64,000 nucleotides of DNA from an uncultured Eisenbergiella sp. (GCA_910585455.1 CAJUEL010000022.1:9453-73452), one strand, 5' to 3'; positions 8,665-17,666 are shown, counted from the stretch's first letter. Translations and numbers: made by a program. Notes: generated by a model from the sequence alone, not told the origin.

Positions 8665-9321
8665 TTAAAATTCCTTCTTTTTATAAATACGGGCGGACAG
8701 CTCCATGGACAGCATGATAACAGCTGCCGTTATGATGGTGAGTGCCACAGCCGCCAGCGTCAGCTGGCCCGGCGTTAACGTCAGCTTTGACAGCTCCCCC
8801 GTCTTTTCCATTCCCGCAAGAAAGAGCGTGTTGACCCCACCGGCAACGCCGGCGCCCAGGGCTACTACCACCATGTAGACAAGTCTGCCTTTTACCGTTC
8901 CATATTTAAACAATACGGGCAGCTGAAATGCCACGTACAGCATGCCGAAGACAAAGTACAAAAAGAAAAACGGTAAAAGCGGAATACTCATATTTTTATG
9001 GAAAAAGGTACGCATAAACCACAAAACCAAAAAGGTGATCAGGTTGATCGCCAGGATACAAACAAATCCCATCAGATATTTTTCCCGCACCAGTGTTTTT
9101 TCGGATATGGGAAGGTTGACGGCAAAAGTATCCCATTTACTTTGTTCTTCATATGCCATCAGCGTTTTCACGATCATGCTTCCAAATATGACGTTTATCA
9201 TCGCGCAAATCATCGTCTGATCGGCAACCGCCGCCCACGCCGCATATATCAGGTCAAAAATCAGGTATAATTTCCCGATTTTCAAAAGCATGTACCAATC
9301 CTTTTTCAGTAATCCCTTCAT
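8665..9321 (-). CDS. ABC-2 type transporter permease, 218 aa
   Basis: This is an integral membrane protein with six predicted helices (about residues 12-32, 38-58, 88-108, 118-138, 146-170, 188-208), in the style of ABC-2 permeases of Firmicutes that pair with YtrA-controlled ATPases. The N-terminus MKGLLKKDWYMLLK is the cytoplasmic elbow helix typical of the family. It overlaps the ATPase gene by 4 nt and is the last gene of a regulator-ATPase-permease operon. Substrate unknown; related systems respond to cell-wall-active peptides. Confidence 0.82.
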   Translation of the reverse strand: MKGLLKKDWYMLLKIGKLYLIFDLIYAAWAAVADQTMICAMINVIFGSMIVKTLMAYEEQSKWDTFAVNLPISEKTLVREKYLMGFVCILAINLITFLVLWFMRTFFHKNMSIPLLPFFFLYFVFGMLYVAFQLPVLFKYGTVKGRLVYMVVVALGAGVAGGVNTLFLAGMEKTGELSKLTLTPGQLTLAAVALTIITAAVIMLSMELSARIYKKKEF

Positions 9322-10184
9322 GACCGATCCTCCTTCGCCATGGCCACCATGATATTCTCGATTCCTGCCCGCTCCAGATGCATGCCGGCGGGCACCATGT
9401 CCCGGCGCACCAGCGCTTCTACGCCGTAGCCGGTGTTTCTGGAGGAGAGCACCGCCTCCGGGCGGATGGCTTCAAAATCCGCCGCACGCACGGACAGCAG
9501 TCCGTATTGTTCCAGAAGCGTATCCTTTTCCTCACTAAACAGCAGCTTCCCCTTATGAATGAAAGCGATATAATCACAGATTTTCTCCAGGTCGCTGACG
9601 ATATGGGAGGAAATCAGGATGGAATGCTCCTCATCTCTCGTAAAATCGTTGAACACCTCCAGAATTTCGTCCCGCACGATCGGGTCCAGGCCGCTGGTGG
9701 CTTCGTCCAGAATCAGAAGCCTCGCTTCATGGGACAGCGCTACCGCAATGGACAGCTTCATTTTCATCCCCCGGGAAAACTCCTTAAAGGCTTTGTTTTG
9801 CGGCAGACCAAAGCGCTCTAAATATCCATAATAAACCTTCTCCTGCCAGTTGGAAAACACAGGCTTCATGATCCCGTTGACCTGCTTTGGCGTGAGTATC
9901 TCCGGAAAGCATGCCTCATCCATCACAACGCCGATCTGTTCCTTTCTCTTCGTGTACTGCTCAGTCTGCGTATCACAGCCCAGAACCGTGATTTCTCCCC
10001 CGTCGGGATGCACCGCGCCCGTGATCGCTTTGATCGTCGTGCTTTTGCCCGCGCCGTTTTCCCCGATCAGCCCCATCACACAGCCGCCCGGCAGGCACAG
10101 ATTGATATTTTCCAGTGTAAAATCCGGGTATCGCTTCGTCAGATTCCGGATCTGCAATGCATATTCTTCCTTCATTCCATTCAT
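9318..10184 (-). CDS. ABC transporter ATP-binding protein, 288 aa
   Basis: This is the ATPase of an ABC-2 exporter. Walker A GENGAGKST (residues about 40-48), Q-loop near EQIGVVMDEACFPE, signature FSRGMKMKLSIA, Walker B LLILDEATSGLDP and switch His in ILISSHIVSD are all present. About 70 residues at the C-terminus form the usual extra domain. MNGMKEEY offers two ATGs; AAGGATG and GGGGTATAAAGGATG lie upstream, so either may serve. The upstream spacer is a copy of the short palindromic repeat discussed elsewhere (10188-10277). The gene is between the YtrA-type regulator and the permease. Confidence 0.88.
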   Translation of the reverse strand: MNGMKEEYALQIRNLTKRYPDFTLENINLCLPGGCVMGLIGENGAGKSTTIKAITGAVHPDGGEITVLGCDTQTEQYTKRKEQIGVVMDEACFPEILTPKQVNGIMKPVFSNWQEKVYYGYLERFGLPQNKAFKEFSRGMKMKLSIAVALSHEARLLILDEATSGLDPIVRDEILEVFNDFTRDEEHSILISSHIVSDLEKICDYIAFIHKGKLLFSEEKDTLLEQYGLLSVRAADFEAIRPEAVLSSRNTGYGVEALVRRDMVPAGMHLERAGIENIMVAMAKEDRS

Positions 10185-10187
10185 CCT

Positions 10188-10277
10188 TTATACCCCGTGC
10201 GCGCTTTCGCGCGCATAGCAATCAATCGTTTGGAAATTTATTTCCAGACTTATACTCCTTGTGCGCTTTGGCGCAAA
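10188..10277 (-). repeat. Short palindromic repeat, double copy, carrying the ATPase ribosome site
   Basis: On the minus strand the segment begins directly after the GntR stop codon with TTGCGCCAAAGCGCACAAGG-like sequence and AGTATAAG. It continues AGTCTGGAAATAAATTTCC, then ATTGATTG and a second GC-palindrome (GCGCGCGAAAGCGCGC), and ends GGGGTATAAA just before the ATPase start. Similar segments occur at 19343-19403 and 28225-28266, each also ending in a ribosome site at a start codon. Confidence 0.75.
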
Positions 10278-10667
10278 TCAGTCCGCTTCCTCTTCTCCCA
10301 TGAGCGTAAACAGCTCCCATAATTCCTGTCTGCTCATTTCACAGCTTTGCGCCAGCTCGTATATCTCTGCAATACGGCTCTCTATCTTCTTTAAGTTTTC
10401 CTCACGGATCAGCTCCACATTCTTCTTTGCCACAAAGCTTCCTTTTCCGGTCACGGTGTAGATGAAGCCTTCCCGCTCCAGCTCCTCGTAGGCGCGCTTC
10501 GTGGTGATGACGCTGATGCGCAGGTCCTTCGCCAGCCCCCGGATGGACGGCAGCAGATCGCCTTCCTTTAATCTTCCCGCAATGATCAGCTTCCGGATCT
10601 GCGTATAAATCTGCTCATAAATCGGCTGCTCACCCGTGTTGCTTATGATGATGTCCAGCGCGTTCAC
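10278..10667 (-). CDS. GntR-family transcriptional regulator, YtrA subfamily, 129 aa
   Basis: This is a short GntR repressor with a winged-helix DNA-binding domain (residues 10-78: PIYEQIYTQIRKLI, LPSIRGLAKDLRISVITTKRAYEELEREGFI, GKGSFV) and a roughly 45-residue helical tail in place of a large effector domain, the hallmark of YtrA. YtrA-type repressors control adjacent ABC transporter genes, which is exactly the arrangement here. Its own promoter carries a GGTGTA-N13-TACACT match over the -10 (10678-10702), so autorepression is likely. The stop codon abuts a repeat element that separates it from the ATPase gene. Confidence 0.9.
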   Translation of the reverse strand: MNALDIIISNTGEQPIYEQIYTQIRKLIIAGRLKEGDLLPSIRGLAKDLRISVITTKRAYEELEREGFIYTVTGKGSFVAKKNVELIREENLKKIESRIAEIYELAQSCEMSRQELWELFTLMGEEEAD

Positions 10668-10677
10668 CTCCTGTCTT

Positions 10678-10719
10678 AGTGTATATGTATATTATATACA
10701 CCATATACGCTCTTGTCAA
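10678..10719 (-). promoter_or_regulatory. Promoter with overlapping YtrA-type operator
   Basis: Minus strand: TTGACA (10719-10714), 17-bp spacer, TATAAT (10696-10691), close to an ideal sigma-A promoter. The inverted repeat GGTGTA-N13-TACACT (10702-10678) covers the -10 region and matches the YtrA consensus AGTGTA-N13-TACACT except for one base. Confidence 0.75.
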
Positions 10720-10729
10720 CTGGTTTTAT

Positions 10730-10787
10730 AAAAAAATAAACCGGCATGCGCAATCCAGGTCAGTGCCCACCCTGCGCATACCGGTTT
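10730..10787 (-). terminator. Rho-independent terminator of the inositol operon
   Basis: Minus strand: AAACCGGTATGCGCA, a 20-nt loop, TGCGCATGCCGGTTT with one A-C mismatch, followed by ATTTTTTTAT. It lies 17 nt after the alcohol dehydrogenase stop codon and ends the leftward operon. Confidence 0.78.
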
Positions 10788-10803
10788 TCCTCTCATTATT
10801 TTC

Positions 10804-11958
10804 TCACTTCCACAAAGCCCGATACATCTTCTCAATATCCGCTGCGCCAAGCTCCATCACCGTATTGCCCGGTGAGCCGGAGGCCAGCGCATCCTGCGTC
10901 ATTTTAGGAACTGCCATAAGAAACGCCTCCCTGTCGATACCGTACTGCTCCGGCGTCGGAATTTTGCAAAAGCCGCAAAGCTCTTTACAGGCTTCCACAA
11001 ACTTCCCCGCTACCGCCAGATCATCCTCCCTGGCCTCCGCTACGCCGATCGCCCGCGCCAGAGCCGCAAAACGGTCCGCCGCCGCTTCATACACATAGGA
11101 AAAACAGGTGGGAAGCAGCATGGCGTTGCTGACCCCGTGGGCGACGTGGAACAGCGCGCCGATAGGACGGCTCATGCCGTGTATCACTGTGACGGAAGCG
11201 TTATTGAAGGCGATGCCCGCCTCCAGCGCCGCGAGGCTCATCTGTGTCCGCGCCTCCATATTATCCCCGTTTCTGTAGCATTCCGGCAGCCAGGCAAAAA
11301 TCCGCTTCACCGCGCTCATCGCCAGCGTATCCGTCATGGGCTGCGCCTTTTTGGAGGTATACGCCTCCGCCGCGTGGCAGAGCGCATCCAGCCCGGTCGC
11401 CGCCGTAACCGAAGGCGGCGCTGTGCGGGTGAACGCAGGATCGTCCACCGCGATGTCGGGCATCAGACATGCGCCCTTTAACAGCATTTTGATATCCTTT
11501 CCGGTATTGGTGATGATGGTGAACTGGGTCGCTTCGGAGCCGGTTCCGCTGGTCGTGGGAATTGCCACCATGGAAGGCAGCTTTAGCTTAATTTCCTTTC
11601 CGTAAAAATCGTTGATGGAGCCGCCGCTTTGCGCCACCACGGCGATCGCCTTCATCGTATCGATGGGGGAACCGCCGCCCACCGCGATCAAAAAATCACA
11701 GTTTTCCCGGCTCCAGACCAAAAGCCCTTCCTCCACCATTTTATCGGTGGGTTCTCCCGTCATGCCCGAAAAAACGGCACTGTCCGTCCCGGCGGCATCC
11801 AGCATTTTTTTCACCGCGTCCACATTCCCCAGCTTTTCCATCATGGGATCGGTGACGATGAGCGCCTTTTTTCCGCACGATGCGATCGCGCCGGACGCGC
11901 TCTCCAGCGCGCCCTCTCCATAAAAAATCTGTCCCGGCATAATAAACTGCTTCGCCAT
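10804..11958 (-). CDS. Iron-containing alcohol dehydrogenase, 384 aa
   Basis: This is a group III (Fe-ADH, PF00465) NAD(P)H-dependent dehydrogenase. The nucleotide site motif GGGSPIDTMKA (about residues 95-105), the IPTTSGTGSEAT loop and metal-ligand histidines in LDALCHAAEAY, VIHGMSRPIGALFHVAHG are present, so it should be active. The start MAKQFIMPG is preferred (GGGAGG 9 nt upstream); a start two codons earlier is possible. It is the last gene of the inositol operon, 15 nt after iolG, and is not part of the classic Bacillus iol set. It may reduce an aldehyde made in the pathway, for example malonate semialdehyde to 3-hydroxypropionate; that substrate is inference. Confidence 0.88.
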   Translation of the reverse strand: MAKQFIMPGQIFYGEGALESASGAIASCGKKALIVTDPMMEKLGNVDAVKKMLDAAGTDSAVFSGMTGEPTDKMVEEGLLVWSRENCDFLIAVGGGSPIDTMKAIAVVAQSGGSINDFYGKEIKLKLPSMVAIPTTSGTGSEATQFTIITNTGKDIKMLLKGACLMPDIAVDDPAFTRTAPPSVTAATGLDALCHAAEAYTSKKAQPMTDTLAMSAVKRIFAWLPECYRNGDNMEARTQMSLAALEAGIAFNNASVTVIHGMSRPIGALFHVAHGVSNAMLLPTCFSYVYEAAADRFAALARAIGVAEAREDDLAVAGKFVEACKELCGFCKIPTPEQYGIDREAFLMAVPKMTQDALASGSPGNTVMELGAADIEKMYRALWK

Positions 11959-11973
11959 ATCCATATTCCTCCC

Positions 11974-12978
11974 TTACGCCAGCCTGACCGGCCTGTGCTC
12001 TGCTACGGACTGCTTCGCCGCCAGCCCGATCCTCACAGCCTGCATGCCGGCATGAATGCCAACCGGAACCTCCGTCCCCTTTTCACAGGCATCCACGAAC
12101 TGGCGCATTTCCTCCGAGAAGGACTCCATATAGCGTTCCAGGAAGAAAAACAGGGGCTTTTCGCCGGTCACGCCGTTTGCGTCGGAAATGACGGCGCTGG
12201 AAAGCGTATCGTTAGCGGTGGCGACCATGCCTTTAGAGCCGAACAGCTCCGCCCGCTGATCGTATCCGTACGCCGCGCGGCGGGAATTGTCGATGACGGC
12301 GAGCGCGCCGTTTTTCATTTTCAGGGTGATGATGGCGGTATCCACATCCCCCTGCTCTCCGATCGCCGGATCCACCAGCACGGCGGACTGTACATAGACC
12401 TCCTCCACATCGCTGTTTGTCAAAAAGCACGCCATGTCAAAATCATGGATCGTCATATCCAGAAACATACCGCCGGAAACCTTGATGTATGCGGGATTCG
12501 GCGGCTCCGGATCCCGGGAGGTGATCTTTAAAATATGCGCTTCGCCGATCTTGCCTGCGTCATAAGCCCTGCGGACCGCCGCAAAGTTATGGTCAAAACG
12601 GCGGTTGAAGCCCACCTGGAAGCGGCACGCGGGGTGCTTTTCCAGCGCGTCCGCCACCTGCTGTATCTTTTCCAGCGAATGATCCACGGGCTTTTCGCAG
12701 AAAACGTGCTTGCCCGCTTCGATCGCCTCAATGGAGATCGAGGCGTGGGTGTCCGTGGAGGAGCACACCAGCACCGCATCCACCTCCGGATCCGCCAGAA
12801 TTTCATGATAATCCGAACAAATCTTTTTGACGCCCAGCCCTTCGATCAGGCTTCTGGTTTCCTCGTTCATAAAAGGATCCGCCATGGCGACCACGGCCGC
12901 GCCTTTTACATGATAGGTAATGGACTGCAGGTGAACCTTCCCGATCCGTCCCGCACCGATAATTCCGATATTCAACAT
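11974..12978 (-). CDS. iolG: Inositol 2-dehydrogenase (Gfo/Idh/MocA family), 334 aa
   Basis: This NAD-dependent enzyme would oxidise myo-inositol to scyllo-inosose (2-keto-myo-inositol), the first step of the pathway. The Rossmann motif GIIGAGRIGKVH is at residues 5-16, EKPVDH (the EKP catalytic motif) near 94, and the family pattern GGMFLDMTIHDFDMA with the catalytic Asp/His pair near 165-180. Length is that of IolG. It sits between iolE and the Fe-ADH gene and 22 nt downstream of iolE. Placement in an iolCBDE cluster makes inositol the probable substrate, although scyllo-inositol dehydrogenases of the same family look similar. Confidence 0.9.
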   Translation of the reverse strand: MLNIGIIGAGRIGKVHLQSITYHVKGAAVVAMADPFMNEETRSLIEGLGVKKICSDYHEILADPEVDAVLVCSSTDTHASISIEAIEAGKHVFCEKPVDHSLEKIQQVADALEKHPACRFQVGFNRRFDHNFAAVRRAYDAGKIGEAHILKITSRDPEPPNPAYIKVSGGMFLDMTIHDFDMACFLTNSDVEEVYVQSAVLVDPAIGEQGDVDTAIITLKMKNGALAVIDNSRRAAYGYDQRAELFGSKGMVATANDTLSSAVISDANGVTGEKPLFFFLERYMESFSEEMRQFVDACEKGTEVPVGIHAGMQAVRIGLAAKQSVAEHRPVRLA

Positions 12979-13000
12979 TTTCTCTCTCCTTTTCGTCTCC

Positions 13001-13894
13001 TTAAATCCCTGCGGTCTCCCGGATATAGCGGCGCGCTTTTATCGCGTATTCCAGCGGATTCGCCACCGCCGGATCCTGCTCCGCCTCCACCAGCACCCAG
13101 CCCTCATAGCCGTTTGCGGCGAGCACGTCAAAGACCGGGGCGAAATCAATGCTGCCGTCTCCCGGAACCGTAAAGGTCCCAAGCCGGACGCCCTGCAAAA
13201 AGCTTAAGCCCTCCGTTTTCACCCGTTCCACCACAGCCGGACGGATATCCTTTAAATGAACATGCTTAATCCGGCCGATATATTTTTTCAGCACCGCAAG
13301 ATAGTCCTCGCCACAGTAGGCAAGATGGCCGCTGTCAAACAGGAGATTGACCAGCCCGGCGTCCGTATTTTCCATCATCCGGTCGATTTCTGCCGCGGTC
13401 TGCACCACAGTTCCCATATGATGATGGAAGGTCAGGGTGATGCCCATATCCTTCGCTGCCTGCCCCAGACGGTTTAAACCGGTGCATAAAAGCTCCCACT
13501 CCTGATCGTTCATCACACATTTTTCCCGGAAAATGGATTTGTCCGTGCCCTGAATGGAATGTCCCTGCTCGGAAACGCCCACCACCTTTGCGCCCATTTC
13601 CTTCAAAAAGCTGATATGCGCGATGAAGTCCTTTTCCGTCTCTTCATAAGGCTTCGTGGTCAGAAAGGTGGAAAACCAGGCATTGCAGATCTGCATGCCG
13701 CGCAGCTCAAGCGCCTTTTTTAACACCGCCGGATCCTTCGGGTACTTATTGCCCACCTCACAGCCGCAAAATCCTGCGAGAGCCATTTCCGAAACACACT
13801 GTTCAAAGGTATTTTCCGCGCCCAGATCCGGCATATCGTCGTTGGTCCAGGCGATCGGCGCAATGCCAAGGCGCACTTTATTCGCATCCAACAT
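13001..13894 (-). CDS. iolE: Inosose dehydratase, 297 aa
   Basis: This enzyme would dehydrate scyllo-inosose to 3D-(3,5/4)-trihydroxycyclohexane-1,2-dione. It has the xylose-isomerase-like TIM barrel of IolE: the start LGIAPIAWTNDDMPDLG is the typical opening of the family, followed by GFCGCEVGNKYP, TFHHHMGTVVQT (metal-ligand histidine region, about residue 140), LLFDSGHLAY and VLVEAEQDP near the C-terminus. The start MLDANKV is set by the TGATG overlap with iolD: the iolD stop and the iolE start share one base, indicating coupled translation. A longer reading frame exists upstream but only repeats iolD sequence in another frame. Confidence 0.92.
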   Translation of the reverse strand: MLDANKVRLGIAPIAWTNDDMPDLGAENTFEQCVSEMALAGFCGCEVGNKYPKDPAVLKKALELRGMQICNAWFSTFLTTKPYEETEKDFIAHISFLKEMGAKVVGVSEQGHSIQGTDKSIFREKCVMNDQEWELLCTGLNRLGQAAKDMGITLTFHHHMGTVVQTAAEIDRMMENTDAGLVNLLFDSGHLAYCGEDYLAVLKKYIGRIKHVHLKDIRPAVVERVKTEGLSFLQGVRLGTFTVPGDGSIDFAPVFDVLAANGYEGWVLVEAEQDPAVANPLEYAIKARRYIRETAGI

Positions 13895-15813
13895 CAGTAT
13901 TTCCTCGCTTTCTTTAGGTTTTCTTCCTTCGCTTCCCACGCCTTTTGCACCGGCTCCTTCGGGGATGTGCCCGCCACGCCCACATGCCACCAGGCGCCGT
14001 AGCCGTCGGTCATGGTCTTGGGCAGCACCTTGATATCCAAAAGCGTGGAAACCTCCTGCTTTTTGCTGTCCTCCAGCGCGGCCTCCAGCTCTTCCAGGCT
14101 GGTGACCCGATAGGTTTTTACGCCGTAGCCTTCGGCGCACTTCGCAAAATCGATGGGCACAAGGGGACCCAAAAGATTTCCCTGCGCATCCCTGCTTCGA
14201 AATTCCGTCGCCAGATTGCCGATGCCGTTGGACATTTGCAGGTTATTGATACAGCCAAAGCCGCTGTTGTCAAACAGAAGCACATTGATTTTTTGCCGCT
14301 CCTGTATGGAGGTCACAAGCTCGGAATGTAGCATCAGGTAGCTTCCGTCGCCGCACATCGCATAGACCTCTTTTTCGGGAGCCGCCAGCTTCGAGCCCAG
14401 CGCGCCGGCGATTTCATAGCCCATGCAGGAATAGCCGTATTCCATGTTGTAGGAATATCTGCTGTCCGAGGTCCACATCCGCTGTAAATCCCCCGGCAGG
14501 GAGCCCGCCGCTCCCACGCAGATCGCATCCGGCGCGATCCTTTCCCGGATTTTTGCCACCGCCGCCGTCTGCGTCAGGCAGCTTCCCGTCATTTCCACAA
14601 ACTCCGGAATGGTTCTGGGGTCTCCTACCCCGATGAGCGGACAAAAATCCTCTCCGTAAGCATAGGAGGATAACGCCTCCATTTCCTTCTCCCACGCCGC
14701 CTTCGCTACTTTCACCTCGTCGCCGTAGCCGGAGCAATAGCCCTTTTCCTGCAAAAGGCTGTGCAGCCCCTCGATCGCCAGCCGGGCATCCGCCACCACC
14801 TTCACCCCATCCAGCTTGTAAGCGTCAAACCGGGATGTATTGATCGTCACCACCCGCGCATTCTCCCCAAACAGGGATTTGGACGCCGTGGTAAAATCCG
14901 AAAACCGGGTGCCGATGCCCAGAATCACATCCGCTTCCCTCGCGATATCGTTTCCCGCTGAATTGCCCGTCACACCAAGGCCGCCCAGATTCCAGGGATG
15001 GGAGGAAAGGCATGCCGTCTTGCCGCTCTGGGTTTCCGCAAAGGGAATCCGAAAGGCTTCACAGAATTTTTCCAGCGCTTCCCCCGCTTCCGAGTAGCGC
15101 ACGCCGCCGCCGCAGACGACCAGGGGCTTTTTCGCTTCCAGAAGCGCCTGCAGCGCATCCATGAGCTCTTCCTGCGCGGGCACGGCCCGCGTGATCCTGT
15201 GCACTCTTTTTTGGAAAAACGCATCGGGAAAATCCCAGGCCTCTCCGCCCACGTCCTGCGGCAGCGAAATGCAGACCGCGCCGGTCTGGGCCGTATCCGT
15301 CAGCACCCGCATCGCGTTGATCAGCGCGGACATGAGCTGCTGGGGACGGGCGATCCTGTCCCAATAGCGGCACACCGCCCGGTACGCGTCGTTGGTCGTG
15401 GTGGAAAGGGAATTGACCTGCTCAAACTGCTGCAGCACGGGGTCCGGCTGCCGCGTGGAAAAGGAATCCGCCGGAATGAGCAGCAGGGGCACATGGTTCA
15501 CCGTGGCGGTCGCCGCCGCCGTCACCATATTGGCCGCCCCCGGTCCGATGGAGGAGGCGCAGGCGATGATTTTCCTGCGGTTATGCTGCTTTGCAAAGGC
15601 GGTCGCCACATGGGCCATACCCTGTTCATTTTTTCCCTGAAATACCTTCAAACCGCCGCGGGCGGTATCCAGCGCCTCCCCAAGTCCTACCACAATGCCA
15701 TGTCCGAAAACGGTGAAAATTCCTTCCACAAATTTTGTTTCCTGCCCGTCAAAGGACACATACTGGTTATCCAGAAATTTTACCAGCGCCTGTGCCGTTG
15801 TCATATAAGCCAT
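13894..15813 (-). CDS. iolD: 3D-(3,5/4)-trihydroxycyclohexane-1,2-dione acylhydrolase, 639 aa
   Basis: This is a thiamine-diphosphate enzyme that opens the ring to 5-deoxy-glucuronate. Three domains are visible: the N-terminal pyrimidine-binding part (VGLGEALDTARGGLKVFQGKNEQGMAHVA, glutamate of the family near 60), the central Rossmann-like part, and the C-terminal pyrophosphate-binding domain with EYGYSCMGYEIAGALG and the GDGSYLML metal/TPP motif near residue 490. Length fits IolD. It lies 11 nt after iolB and overlaps iolE by one base. No defects are seen. Confidence 0.95.
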   Translation of the reverse strand: MAYMTTAQALVKFLDNQYVSFDGQETKFVEGIFTVFGHGIVVGLGEALDTARGGLKVFQGKNEQGMAHVATAFAKQHNRRKIIACASSIGPGAANMVTAAATATVNHVPLLLIPADSFSTRQPDPVLQQFEQVNSLSTTTNDAYRAVCRYWDRIARPQQLMSALINAMRVLTDTAQTGAVCISLPQDVGGEAWDFPDAFFQKRVHRITRAVPAQEELMDALQALLEAKKPLVVCGGGVRYSEAGEALEKFCEAFRIPFAETQSGKTACLSSHPWNLGGLGVTGNSAGNDIAREADVILGIGTRFSDFTTASKSLFGENARVVTINTSRFDAYKLDGVKVVADARLAIEGLHSLLQEKGYCSGYGDEVKVAKAAWEKEMEALSSYAYGEDFCPLIGVGDPRTIPEFVEMTGSCLTQTAAVAKIRERIAPDAICVGAAGSLPGDLQRMWTSDSRYSYNMEYGYSCMGYEIAGALGSKLAAPEKEVYAMCGDGSYLMLHSELVTSIQERQKINVLLFDNSGFGCINNLQMSNGIGNLATEFRSRDAQGNLLGPLVPIDFAKCAEGYGVKTYRVTSLEELEAALEDSKKQEVSTLLDIKVLPKTMTDGYGAWWHVGVAGTSPKEPVQKAWEAKEENLKKARKY

Positions 15814-15824
15814 ATCCTTCCCCC

Positions 15825-16595
15825 CTATTCCAGTTCGTTCAGCCAGCTATGCTCCGGCACGTCTATGCGGGTCCTTTCCCACGGATTTCCGTCCAGATGG
15901 CGGATGAGCCAGGCGAAATACATGTTGTAGCCCGGCGCGGCAACCTGATGATGGGCGTGCATCGGCGTGATGGCGAGGTAGCTCTGATCCTCCACCTTAA
16001 AGCACTCATCCCCGTCAAAGCCCACGCCGAAGCCCTGCGGCTTGTCAAACTCGTAATAATACAGCTCCGGCTGGGGGTGGTAATGGGGCGGATAGCTGGA
16101 CCAGCAGCCCGGCTTGTGAAACACCTCGCCCATGACCAGGTTGGACCAGGGCTCGTTGGAATAATCAAACACCGTGAGCACCTGCCTGTGCGCCGTGCCG
16201 TTCCATTTTTCCTTCCCGAATTCCTCCAGATTGCACATCTGCGGCGTGTAAAGGGTGGTGGAAAACTCCCGTGGATTCGTGGTCTGCTGAATCAGCAGGC
16301 GGCTTTCCGACACCGCGCGCACCGCGATCTGTTTTCCTTTACAGCAGTGCAGGCACCAGGGCTTATCCAGAAACACACTGCGGCGGCTTCCCGTTTCCCT
16401 GCGCCCTTCAAACAAAAATTCCACCTCGCCGGCAAGAAGCAGCACCGCAATTTCCTTTTCTGTCTCCCACAGTGTAAGCTCCTGCCCCGCCTTTAGCCTT
16501 TGGGCCCATACATCCATGAGCATATGGCTGTTTTTTCCGTTTTCCAAAGAGCAGATCAATTCGCCCTTGTCGTTATATCCGGGCTTTTCATACAT
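15825..16595 (-). CDS. iolB: 5-deoxy-glucuronate isomerase, 256 aa
   Basis: This cupin-fold enzyme would convert 5-deoxy-glucuronate to 2-deoxy-5-keto-gluconate. Metal-site residues of the second cupin barrel lie in SYPPHYHPQPELYYYEFDKPQGFG (about residues 165-190), with a later ITPMHAHHQVAAPGYNMYFAW segment. The start MYEKPGYN is used because GAGGGAGGTGTTTGTG precedes it; it overlaps the 3' end of iolC by 8 nt, so the two are coupled. Length matches IolB (about 260-270 aa). It lies between iolC and iolD. Confidence 0.93.
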   Translation of the reverse strand: MYEKPGYNDKGELICSLENGKNSHMLMDVWAQRLKAGQELTLWETEKEIAVLLLAGEVEFLFEGRRETGSRRSVFLDKPWCLHCCKGKQIAVRAVSESRLLIQQTTNPREFSTTLYTPQMCNLEEFGKEKWNGTAHRQVLTVFDYSNEPWSNLVMGEVFHKPGCWSSYPPHYHPQPELYYYEFDKPQGFGVGFDGDECFKVEDQSYLAITPMHAHHQVAAPGYNMYFAWLIRHLDGNPWERTRIDVPEHSWLNELE

Positions 16596-17619
16596 CACAA
16601 ACACCTCCCTCAAAAACCACTTCTCCGTATTTTTCCTTTTCCTCCCGGATGAAGCGCTCCACCTCTGCAAGCGTGGGCATCGCCGCCGAACAGCTGTGGG
16701 CGGAGATCAGCATGGAGGCGGAGGCCGAACCGTACTCCAGCGCCTGCGGCAGGCTGCAGCCGTCCAGCAGCGCGCGCAGGAAGGAGGAAGCATAGCCGTC
16801 GCCGCCGCCAAAGCCCTTCAACGCGTTGGTGGGGAAGGGCTTCACCGTATACCGCTTTTTGTCGCAGGCATACGCGGCAGAGCCCTCCTTGCCGTGCTTG
16901 ATCACCAGAAGCTTACAGCCGAGGGCATGCCACCGCTTCGCGCTTTCCTCATCGCTTTTGCACACGCCCAGGATGCGCTCCGTCAGGTCAAATTCCTCCC
17001 TGGAGCCCAGAATCAGATCGCTGTTCGATGCCGCCAGGGAATAATAGACCGAAATTTCATCCGGACTTTTCCAGGTATAGGCACGGTAGTCAATGTCAAA
17101 AATCACCGCCACGCCGTTTTTGCGCGCCAGCATGATCGCCTTTAGCGCCGCCTCCCGGGAAGGGCTCGCCGCCAGCGCCGTGCCGGAAATCAAAAGCGCC
17201 TTCGCCCGGCGGATATAATCCTCATCCACATCCTCCGGCGCAAGCATCAGGTCCGCCACGCCGTCCCGGTACATCAGAATATTGCTTTCCGTCGGGCTTT
17301 TGATCTCCGTGAAGGTCAGCCCCAGATTTTCCCCGTTTTGACAGCGGGTGATGTGGCTGGTATCAATGCCCTCCTTTTCAAAATAGTGCGTCACATAATC
17401 GCCGAACTGATCGTCGGAAACCTTCCCCAGAAAGCCAACCCTTTTTCCGAGCCGCGCCATGCCCACCGCGATATTGGCGGGAGAGCCTCCCAGATATTTG
17501 TTGAAATTGGCGCTTTCCTCCAGCGGACGGTTGAAATCCACAGGATTAAAGTCGATCGCCACCCGTCCCAGCAGGATCAGGTCATACTCCCTGTCGGGAG
17601 CAAATGAAATGTATTGCAT
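16588..17619 (-). CDS. iolC: 5-dehydro-2-deoxygluconokinase, 343 aa
   Basis: This PfkB-family sugar kinase would phosphorylate 2-deoxy-5-keto-gluconate at C6. Typical patterns are LLGRVAIDFNPVDF at the start, YLGGSPANIAVGMARLGKRVGFLGKVSDDQFG (about residues 43-75) and the C-terminal PfkB signature with the catalytic Asp in KGFGGGDGYASSFLRALLDG, where the usual GAGD is GGGD. GGAAAGGAGCGCA precedes the ATG. It is 47 nt downstream of the toroid-like protein gene and starts the iolCBDEG block. The product would need the aldolase IolJ, which is not in this window. Confidence 0.93.
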   Translation of the reverse strand: MQYISFAPDREYDLILLGRVAIDFNPVDFNRPLEESANFNKYLGGSPANIAVGMARLGKRVGFLGKVSDDQFGDYVTHYFEKEGIDTSHITRCQNGENLGLTFTEIKSPTESNILMYRDGVADLMLAPEDVDEDYIRRAKALLISGTALAASPSREAALKAIMLARKNGVAVIFDIDYRAYTWKSPDEISVYYSLAASNSDLILGSREEFDLTERILGVCKSDEESAKRWHALGCKLLVIKHGKEGSAAYACDKKRYTVKPFPTNALKGFGGGDGYASSFLRALLDGCSLPQALEYGSASASMLISAHSCSAAMPTLAEVERFIREEKEKYGEVVFEGGVCDV

Positions 17620-17666
17620 TGCGCTCCTTTCCTTCCGGCAGCCATCCGCCAGAATCTATTATGTGA

